Shown here piece after piece: positions 56,637 to 64,000 of a DNA stretch of 64,000 nucleotides. The notes beneath the pieces were generated by a model. It saw only the letters and a program-made list of their open reading frames with translations. It searched no databases and was not told where the DNA came from. Source of the stretch: Triangularia verruculosa. Taxonomy: Eukaryota; Ascomycota; Sordariomycetes; Sordariales; Podosporaceae. The stretch lies in contig MU863905.1 of the NCBI GenBank assembly GCA_033296885.1, positions 124,001 through 188,000 on the forward strand, given 5' to 3'. The stretch's first letter is position 1. Every line of letters begins with the position of its first letter. The position numbers were made by a program, and so were the translations under genes.

Positions 56637-59390
56637 ATGATTGTGTCCGAAAATCTGCGTACAGCGTCGCTGTACATCAACAACCAGCTGCTGTCGAGAG
56701 GCCTGCTGCGCGATGGCCAGAACATTGACTTTACTAATCCGGGGGAGAGCGAGGAGGAGATGGGGGAGACCATGAGCCGGATCATGGCCGTGGTCAATGA
56801 CTTGATTTTACGGCGCGACGTCAGTTCTCTCACATTTCCCGCCCATCCCCAAAAGTCTGCATACTGACAGAAAAAACAGCGCGATGCAGAGCACCGCGAA
56901 TCGCTCTCGGCCACTCTCCGCACTTTGCGCGCCGAGTCCCTCCGACAAGCCAACGACATTCAGCGCCTGCAAGAAAAGAACGCAGAAGCTCAGCGGAAGG
57001 CCGGCCTGAGCGACGCTGCCGAGACAGCTTTGCGGGCCCATGTCAAGACGGCCGAAGCGACGATTCACCGCCTCAAAGAAGAGGCTGCGCGGACGAAGCT
57101 GCTAGCTGCTCAAACACGATCTGCCTGCGCCACAGAAGTTCGCAAGCGGGATCGCCAGATCGAAGGGCTGAAAAGGGCGGTAACAGAAGCGGCTAGAGCG
57201 AGGGGCGCTAGCAAGAGTCCAGGTGTGACGGCCATCACAGTGGTTGGCGATATCGGCTCGGATTCTACGATTGACCAGCAAGGCAACCCATTGCCGCCTA
57301 CGCCAACGACGACGGCCAGCAGCAGCGACGGCTATGACTTGCGGCAGGAAACCAACTCATTCCTTGCCGAATTGGCCAAGGGGCTGAGTGAGGAGAATGA
57401 GGGGTTATTGACTCTGATCGGGAGAACCACGCAACAGTTGAAGGACATGAGCGGCTGGGACGCTGGCATGGTTGACAACGACGGCTATGCTTTGTCATTG
57501 CCTACCGGCTATGAAGACATGGCGGCCGAGATTGAAGCTGTTCTCGAACACCTAAGGACGATCCTCACCAACCCGTCGTTCGTACCGATCGAGGAAGTAG
57601 TAGTCCGAGAAGATGAGATCAACAGGCTACGTGATGGCTGGGAAAAGATGGAGACACGCTGGAAGGAGGCTGTCCATCTCATTGATGGCTGGCGCAGGAG
57701 AATGCAGGCCAGTGGACGACCCGTTAATGTGGAAGAGCTCAAGATGGGCTTGCGTTTGAGTCCGGTCAAGGTGCAGAACGTGGAGGAAACTGCTCAGGGT
57801 GGCCTGGGGTTGCGCTTGGAGGCTGTGGAGGAGAATCATGATGATTACCATTACGACCAGGCCGACTTCGTTCAGGATGAGGGTCCTTTGGAATTGGTCC
57901 CGGAAGGAGGCATGGACGATCAGGACGACAGCGATACCTCGAGCGTTTTCGACGACCAGAACGTCGATATCGACGAGTTGGATGTTGAGGAGCCTAATGT
58001 CGAAATACTCCAGCAGTCAGTGGCGTTGCCTTCACCTCCGGTTTCCTCGGCTCCTCAGCTCAGTCCCTTGCGTGAGCACTTTTCGGCTGGAAACAAAGGT
58101 GGAAGGGACGGGCCGAACTTGAGGAGACGACCGAAATTCGCGGAAGAAAACGTACGGAGTCGACCGGTTTCTGAGGAATCACCATTGCCGCCTCCACATA
58201 GCGACAGACCTCAGCAGTCACCATCTAGGAAGCCATTACTATCGGTACGTACAGTGCCTCCTGAAGATGGTGGCGCGGCCGCGCAGCCAGCATCTGCGGC
58301 TGTCTCTACACCAGATACATCCATCTCTATGGACAGCATGTCGGTGCCGAAGTCCAAGTCTACCACGGAGCCAAAGAGCGCAGTGACCAAGACCTCAGCG
58401 CCTGCGCCACCACCACACGCAACAAAAACGACCAAGAAGCCGTCACCTGCCCCGAGGCCAGTCAGGGAAGCGAGAAAGCCACCATCGCGGCAGCAAGATC
58501 TAGAAGAGAAGAAGACTAGCACCACCAGCGCTACCACTACTCGGCAACAACAGCAACAACAGGAGAGTGAAGCGAGGCAGAAAAAGGTCACATCTAGGCC
58601 CCCAGTAACACGTCCTACCAGACCGCCCATCACCCGTGGGCGCTCAGAAACCCGCAAGGGCGACGGTGATGCTGCCAAGCCTTCCAAGCCAACGCCTCGC
58701 AACAATTCTGCTACCTCTACGACTTCAACCAGATCCGCCCCTGTGACATCTAGTGCGAAAACTTCGATCCCATCCAAGACCTCCATTCCGCCTAACCCCG
58801 AGCCAACAACCGATCGCTCCCCTCGCCGCGTCAACTCTCGCCTTCCCCTGCCTCGGAATGCTGGCAGCAACGGAAGTAATGCTTCTGCTTGTGCCACTGC
58901 TAGTGCTACCGACAATGCCCCGGTCTTGCAACCTCCTCAGTCGCCCACACAGGCTCAGCAATCACCTCTTTCCATGGCCACAATCCAAGCCAAGCTTGTT
59001 GCCTCGGAGCGGGACGCTGATGCTGCGCGTGTGAGAGCGAAGCTCAAGGCGGCGAGGAAGGGCATCCATCTCCCTGCTCCTAGGTCGGGGTTGGTCACTG
59101 CGGAAAATAGCATGCCAAACACGCCTACAGAGACAATGTCGAATAGGTCGGAGCAGAGCGACTACATTCAGTATCAGCAGGATCAGTACGATGATGGAGA
59201 AGATGAGCTTGGCATGTCCGCCGTGCAGCCTCACCAGGTTATTCACGCCGAGAAGCCGCGCAAGAGAGAGAGGAACGTTGGGGATCTGGTTACGACAAGG
59301 AAGACAAGCAACAGGGTGGCGAGCAGGAGGAGGAGCACGTTGAATCCTTGGGAACTGGAGACGCTGATCAAGGGTGGGAACGCTGAGTAG
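56637..59390 (+). CDS. MSD1: Msd1/SSX2IP/TINA-type spindle-pole protein
   Basis: ADIP-domain protein (afadin- and alpha-actinin-binding family), homologous to fission-yeast Msd1, human SSX2IP and the NIMA-interacting protein TINA of Aspergillus, which anchor spindle microtubules at the spindle pole body with Wdr8. Two exons: 56637-56819 and 56880-59390 (intron 60 nt), giving 897 aa. N-terminal ADIP segment: TASLYINNQLLSRGLLRDG, DLILRRDRDAEHRESLSA (rebuilt by splicing), followed by a coiled coil to about residue 175. A second conserved block (DLRQETNSFLAELAKGLSEE) is followed by a long acidic then Ser/Thr/Pro-rich disordered region with a Gln run, and a short conserved basic tail (LNPWELETLIKGG). 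The ortholog assignment rests on the ADIP block. Confidence 0.83.
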
Positions 59391-60375
59391 AACGCGGGCA
59401 GTCATCTGAAAGAAATTGGATAGGAAACAAGGAAAGAGTTTGGGTATGGGAATGGAGAGGCTGGGAAGGGTAGGATAGGGAGGCAATAGTTGTTGGGAAT
59501 TGGAGGGAATCGTGGAGTTGGAAGTGTTGAACTGTTGGAATCTTGGAGTTTATGTTATCCCCCCTTCATCCTGGAAGGCATTTTCATGGCGGGTTTTCTT
59601 TTTGATATTCTTTTTTCTTTTCTCTTATCATTACATCGCATCGCATCACATCACATCACATCACATCACATCATGGCACCCTCACTATTCATTCCCCACC
59701 CCCGATGTCCATCATTCATATATATATGCACCGCCGCACCACGTACAAACACTACTACTATCATTTTTTTCATGCATTGGGAGAGTTTCACAGGGAACTT
59801 GGGTTTATTCACATCATCTCACATCCCCGCTTATCTATCATAATCACTTGCTCGCTTTTCAGCTTCTGTTTGACCACAGAGCACTTCGTTGTGGTGGGTT
59901 TATTCTGTGGGGATGAATGTGTGTCGCATGGTCAATTTTCTGGTGTTTTGAGAGATCGAGTTTTTTTTTGATGCATTTTGTTTCATGTTCCCTCGTTTTC
60001 GAGATTGCTTGCTTGATTGAATTCTGGCTGAAGAGGAAGGAGTCTTGGGAATTTCGACGCTTGTTTGTGAGTCTTGGAGATACTAGATAGTCTTATACCC
60101 CCCTATTAATGCAAGAAACATACGTAGCTATCAACCTTCATCCACCTTGCCCTGCTTTTCGAGTTCCACTACTGTGATTTCATGGAGATGTATCTTACCT
60201 TATAGACATAACCGACACCTGTTATTCTTTAGCACGGTAATAAAAAAAAGGGGGGAACAGCGAGAGTGAGAATCAAACATCACTTTAGATTGCAACAGAG
60301 GCATTTTCTCCTGGAGTCTTCTCCTGAATGACCCTGGTGCCAAGACTTGGTGATGGAGTCAAAGTGGAGAAAAAA
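59391..60375. other. Intergenic region between MSD1 and the 5S gene
   Basis: 1 kb, T-rich on the plus strand, with a CATCA microsatellite at its left. No protein gene recognised. Confidence 0.5.
59634..59673. repeat. CATC(G/A) pentanucleotide repeat, 8 units
   Basis: Two CATCG units followed by six CATCA units in tandem, in the probable MSD1 3' UTR. A simple microsatellite. Confidence 0.9.
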
Positions 60376-60376
60376 A
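60370..60376 (-). terminator. Pol III oligo-T terminator of the 5S gene
   Basis: Seven T residues on the minus strand at the 3' end of the 5S gene, the standard RNA polymerase III stop signal. Confidence 0.75.
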
Positions 60377-60494
60377 CATACAACACCGAGGATTCCCCAG
60401 TGGTCACCCACCTGAGTACTAGTTCGGCCCTCAGCTGTTTGACTCGGGCAGAGCGGACGGGATGCCGTATTTTCAGCTGGGTATGGTCGTATGT
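60376..60494 (-). rRNA. 5S ribosomal RNA
   Basis: A 119-nt 5S rRNA gene on the minus strand. The ends ACATACGACCATA and GGTGTTGTATGT pair to form helix I. Inside are GGCATCCCGTCCGCTCTGCC and GGTGGGTGACCACTGGGG, both conserved in fungal 5S rRNA. Oligo-T follows directly and a TATA lies 26-29 bp upstream. It stands alone among protein genes, as in Neurospora and relatives, where 5S genes are dispersed and not in the rDNA repeat. Alternative sequence classes occur in such fungi, so activity cannot be proven from one copy. Confidence 0.93.
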
Positions 60495-60519
60495 GAGAGA
60501 TGATGCGGAGTTTTAGGTC

Positions 60520-60523
60520 TATA
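60520..60523 (-). promoter_or_regulatory. TATA box of the 5S gene
   Basis: TATA within AATATAGA, 26-29 bp before the first transcribed base of the 5S gene on the minus strand. An upstream TATA at this position is an established promoter element of Neurospora 5S genes. Confidence 0.6.
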
Positions 60524-60681
60524 TTCCGCGGCCAAAGCTCACGAGGAAACTTGACCGGCGAAGATCCATCAAGTAGTCCGACATGGAAAGACATGGTAGG
60601 CATCAAAGTTGGGTATAATTCATACAAAAAGGTTGGCTATTATACACACTTCCGCTTACTTTTCCTGCAACGCCATGATAC

Positions 60682-61498
60682 TCATGCCTTGCTTTCTTCC
60701 TCGCGGAGCCTGGCAAGGAGCTTTTCTTGCAAGAATGGGCTTAAACCAAGGCTGTAGAACAATTGTTAGCCACCAAATAGTCTCAATCACTGCATACGGG
60801 AAGCAAAATAGGATCAAGACTCACATCCCCTGATTTGTCACAATCCGGTACGTCCCGCTCGGCTGATAGTTCCCTATGATCTCGCCTTTGCCATCAACTT
60901 CGACGCTGCCGAAGATATCTTCTGGCCTGGTCAAGTGTCAGTTCGACATGTCGGATCATCGACTTGCAAGAAGACGTACCAAGCTATCCTCCCAAAATCG
61001 GGCGGATTCCGTGCGTCACTCAGATGCACCCATCCACCAACTCCTGCTCCACCAGCACCGCCCTCGGCACTCGCCCCTCCGCCGCCACCAGCTCCCCTGT
61101 CCTTGCGAGTGGGATTTTGAATGAAGGTAAATCCACCAGGAGAGGCGAAAGCCTGAGCCTGAGCTTTCAGCCCAGGATCGTTGATGGCGTGTTTGGTGAG
61201 GACTTCATCCAGAATGGAGAGAAACTTTGGATTTTGCTGGAAGCTGTTTGGGGTGGGAGGGATGCTGGAAGTGGTGCCGATGGCGAGGGAGGGGTTTGGT
61301 GGTTCCTTGGATAGTAGAGTGAGGAGATGGGAGGAGGATTGAGTTGGGTGGGGAAAGACTTTCTTTGAGGAATTGTTAACTTCAATGCGAGTGATGGTGA
61401 GATCTTGGACGTACGATGTTGGAGTTGTTGGGTAGGGTTGAGACACTCCGCACCAAACGGGGGAGCTGTCTTTGGATTTGAAGACGTGTGGCTAGCAT
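60682..61498 (-). CDS. Predicted mitochondrial protein, function unknown
   Basis: Four exons: 61498-61415, 61362-60980, 60926-60825 and 60751-60682 (introns 52, 53 and 73 nt), giving 212 aa. Exon 1 is a basic, acid-free N-terminus (MLATRLQIQRQLPRLVRSVS) typical of mitochondrial import. Exon 2 is Ser/Pro-rich, contains a helical part (FLSILDEVLTKHAINDPGL) and a Gly/Ala run. The best-conserved-looking part crosses introns 2 and 3: ARNPPDFGRIAWPEDIFGSV, GNYQPSGTYRIVTNQGILGL, ending LLARLREEESKA. The third intron matters: unspliced, the frame would stop two codons after the GTGAGT donor region. I do not recognise a named family. Confidence 0.8.
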
Positions 61499-61833
61499 CT
61501 TGACGTTTGGTTGAGTTTATTTGCTTGACTTGAGATGGCCTTCACAAACGCAAGTCCTGAGCTCTGCAATGTGACAATGACGGCATGGTGTTGGAGCTTT
61601 CCTTGAGCTCCATTTGCCGGCGGCAGCGCACCCCCTGCTCCTTAACCCCTGTCGCTATTGTGCCCCGCAAAACGCGCTAAGACACGCGACCCTGGAGGTC
61701 AATTAACGCGCTTCCCATGGTCAGTCCAACAACTTTTGTTTCCAGCGGCCAGTATCTTGGGAGCAGACCACACCAATTACACACGATCGTATACATCTCG
61801 ACACATTTAGACAGACACCAAAGACTCGCCAAG
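61499..61833. other. Divergent promoter, mitochondrial gene / DPB2
   Basis: 335 bp shared by two divergent starts, including CACGCGACC-like sequence at about 61684. MluI-type (ACGCGT) sites typical of replication-gene promoters were looked for and not found; AACGCG occurs at 61671 and 61705. Confidence 0.4.
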
Positions 61834-64000
61834 ATGATGATCGTATCCAGTCCCTCGAAATCCCCCAAAAAGAAACAGAACCAAGAAAACAGCCCCGAAA
61901 AGCGCAAGCGGCCAAGACCCCCTCCCGCTCCTTTTTTCGGTGCGCGCAAGAATATCGCTGCGGCAGAGAATCCTATTCCATCTTCCTCACCCGCCTTCGC
62001 AACACCTGCCCACCCGTTACGACCATTCCAACCACCTGCTCCCGCCAAAGCTGCCATCCTCCCGATTATTCTCCCACCACCTACCCTCCGACCACTCGCC
62101 TTTAGAACATTTACCAAAAAGCACAACCTAACGCTCACCTCCTCTGCGCTACAAGAACTAGCTTCTTTCATTGGTAGACACTGCGGGTCAGGATGGCGCG
62201 AGGAAGGGCTGGCCGAGAAGGTGCTGGAGGAGGTAGCCAGGGGGTGGAAGAACAGAAATGGCGGGGTGATTGTTGACGGGGCGAGTCCGGAGCTGAAGGA
62301 TATACTGAAGAATCTGGAGGGGAATATGAGTGGGGGCAGAATTATTACGGGTGGTAACGGTCAGAGAGGTGGCCTCAGCCGGCAGAATAGTTTGATGCTG
62401 GAAGCCACTGACGAGGCAGACCACTCCAAGACCAGACTGGGATTGCGCCCTACAAGTTTGGCGAGGGAAGACAGCCAGGCTAGTTTTGGCATGTCAGGTA
62501 TTGGGCTAGGGGGAGACGATGATGAGCCTGATGACGAGGGTATCATGGATGCAAGGAGGTGGTTGAAGGTTGTCTCTGCTTTTGACCAACCCAGATTTAC
62601 GTATAATGTGGCGAAGAAGCACTTTGAAAGGTACGCTTTGCCTCTAGACTTACCACCATCATTGTTATAGCTAACATCTCCAGAATAACGACTCCACCAA
62701 GCCTCCTCCCGGCACCCTCACACAAAACAGACAGCTTCCGCAACCGCTACCACATCATCCACCAACGCCTTCTACGCAACGAATCGTTCCAAACCTCGGC
62801 CGTGACCTCCTTCTCCCGGTCATCTTCCAACAGCAACTCTTTTCGTTCCCACAAAATCACGCCCATCGCCAATTTACTAGGTCGCCACGGCACCACCCAC
62901 CTTCTGCTGGGAATGCTGATCATCCTTCCCACCGGCTCACTGGCCATCTCCGACTTGACCGGCGCTATTACCCTGGATTTGTCCCACGCAGCAGCCATCC
63001 CCCACGACTCGGCCTGGTTCACACCAGGCATGATCGTATTGGTAGACGGCATCTACGAAGAGGAAGAAGAATCCGTCGGCAAGGGCCTCTCCGGCAGTTC
63101 AGGCGTGGGCGGCACGATAGGCGGCAGATTCCAAGGTTTCTTCATCGGCCAGCCGCCCTGCGAGAAGCGTCGTGCTACCTTAGGCGTCACTGGGCTGGAT
63201 GGCATGGCGGGGGACAAGGAGCATACCATCGGGGGAGGGTTCGGGTGGATTGACTTTCTCGGAGTGGGCAGCGAGAGAGCCATCGGCGGCAAGATGAGGA
63301 GGCTGGAACAGAGGTTGTTGAGGCAGCAGCAAACCGGCCAGCAGAGATCACGGATGGTCATCCTGGGAGAGCTTAATCTTGACCAACCGCGGAGCTTGCA
63401 GGCGCTGAAGAAGGTGCTCAGTCTGTATGCCACCGACGGGGAGGGGGAGACACCGATGAGTTTCATCATTACTGGCAATTTCACTAGTTGTGGTGTTATG
63501 GCTAGCCATGGTGGAGGAGCGACGACGGGGACGGGAGGGGCGGGGAGTATAGAGTACAAGGAGTATTTTGATGCCTTGGCGTCAACGCTGGCGGACTTTC
63601 CAAGCTTGTTGACGACAGCAACGTTTGTGTTTGTGCCTGGGGATAACGACGGGTGGGTGTCTGCTTTTGGTGGAGGAGCGGCGGTGCCGTTACCGCGAAA
63701 GGGAGTGCCGTCGTTGTTCACCAGCAGGGTGAGGAGAACGTTTGCAGCGGCAAACCAAGAGGCGGGGCTCACCGGGGAGAAGAAAGGCGGCGAGGCAGTG
63801 TGGACGAGTAACCCGAGCAGATTAAGTTTGTTTGGGCCTAGCCATGAGGTGGTGATCTTCCGGGATGACATTTCGGCGAGATTAAGGAGAGCAAATGTGA
63901 GGTTGAAGGGGAAGGAAGCGGAGGAGGATGGGGATGTGGAGATGTCTGAAGGGCCGAGAACACAGGATAATGGGGATGCAATGGAGATTGATGGAGAACC
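61834..64000 (+). CDS. DPB2: DNA polymerase epsilon subunit B (Dpb2), 3' partial
   Basis: Essential B subunit of leading-strand DNA polymerase epsilon, which links it to the CMG helicase via GINS. Two exons seen: 61834-62630 and 62684 onward past the window end (intron 53 nt, CTAAC branch). The start MMIVSSPSKSPKKKQNQ is basic and Pro-rich. Then the Dpb2 N-terminal helical domain (RTFTKKHNLTLTSSALQEL), the OB-fold region (FRNRYHIIHQRLLRNESF, ITPIANLLGRHGTTHLL, GMIVLVDGIYEE) and the calcineurin-like phosphoesterase-fold domain (RMVILGELNLDQPRSLQAL, SFIITGNFTSCG, FVFVPGDNDGW). As in the family, metal ligands of true phosphoesterases are not preserved. Acidic residues close the visible part. Confidence 0.95.

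Noticed and set aside
63053..63871. 272-codon open frame antisense to DPB2
   Set aside because: Shadow of the DPB2 coding frame; Ser/Pro-rich translation without motifs.

Overview
This 64 kb window is nuclear DNA from a filamentous ascomycete, most likely a Sordariomycete close to the Sordariales. Three things point there: introns of about 50-200 nt with GTRNGT donors and CTRAC-like branch points; fungus-specific gene families (CCZ1, a CsbD-like stress protein, an NmrA-like reductase, an ADGF-like adenosine deaminase family member); and a dispersed single 5S rRNA gene with an upstream TATA box, the arrangement known from Neurospora. I see no transposon and no CRISPR or bacterial features. Genus and species cannot be fixed from sequence alone.

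Layout. 0-25 kb is a dense housekeeping block: eIF2-beta (SUI3, 5' end outside the window), a Ptc2/Ptc3-type PP2C phosphatase, the cadherin-like polarity protein AXL2, an EFM6-type lysine methyltransferase, a secreted double-psi beta-barrel protein, CCZ1 (Ypt7 exchange factor), MAF1 (Pol III repressor), AP-1 sigma (APS1), the glutamate-cysteine ligase modifier subunit and the KEOPS kinase BUD32. 25-39 kb holds an unknown membrane/coiled-coil protein, an AhpD/CMD-family protein, a large disordered protein with a PAM2 motif and an in-frame stop, a DAO-type FAD oxidoreductase, RVS167 and the cysteine desulfurase NFS1. 39-51 kb is gene-poor and more accessory in character: a CsbD-like stress gene, a 65-codon spliced small gene, an NmrA-like protein and an ADGF-family protein that has lost nearly all its active-site residues. 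51-64 kb returns to core genes: 5-oxoprolinase (OXP1), the Msd1/SSX2IP/TINA spindle-pole protein, a 5S rRNA gene, a four-exon predicted mitochondrial protein and the B subunit of DNA polymerase epsilon (DPB2, 3' end outside the window).

The genes are independent fungal transcription units, not an operon. Links worth noting are glutathione/gamma-glutamyl metabolism (glutamate-cysteine ligase modifier and 5-oxoprolinase) and membrane traffic (CCZ1, APS1, RVS167). Exon structures were built by hand from splice signals and reading-frame continuity; every spliced model closes in frame.

The most unusual items are the ADGF-like pseudoenzyme at 48-50 kb, the PAM2 protein whose reading frame continues 149 codons past a UAG, the hidden 65-aa gene at 42.7 kb, and an inverted TGACATCAT repeat with STRE-like elements ahead of the CsbD-like gene.
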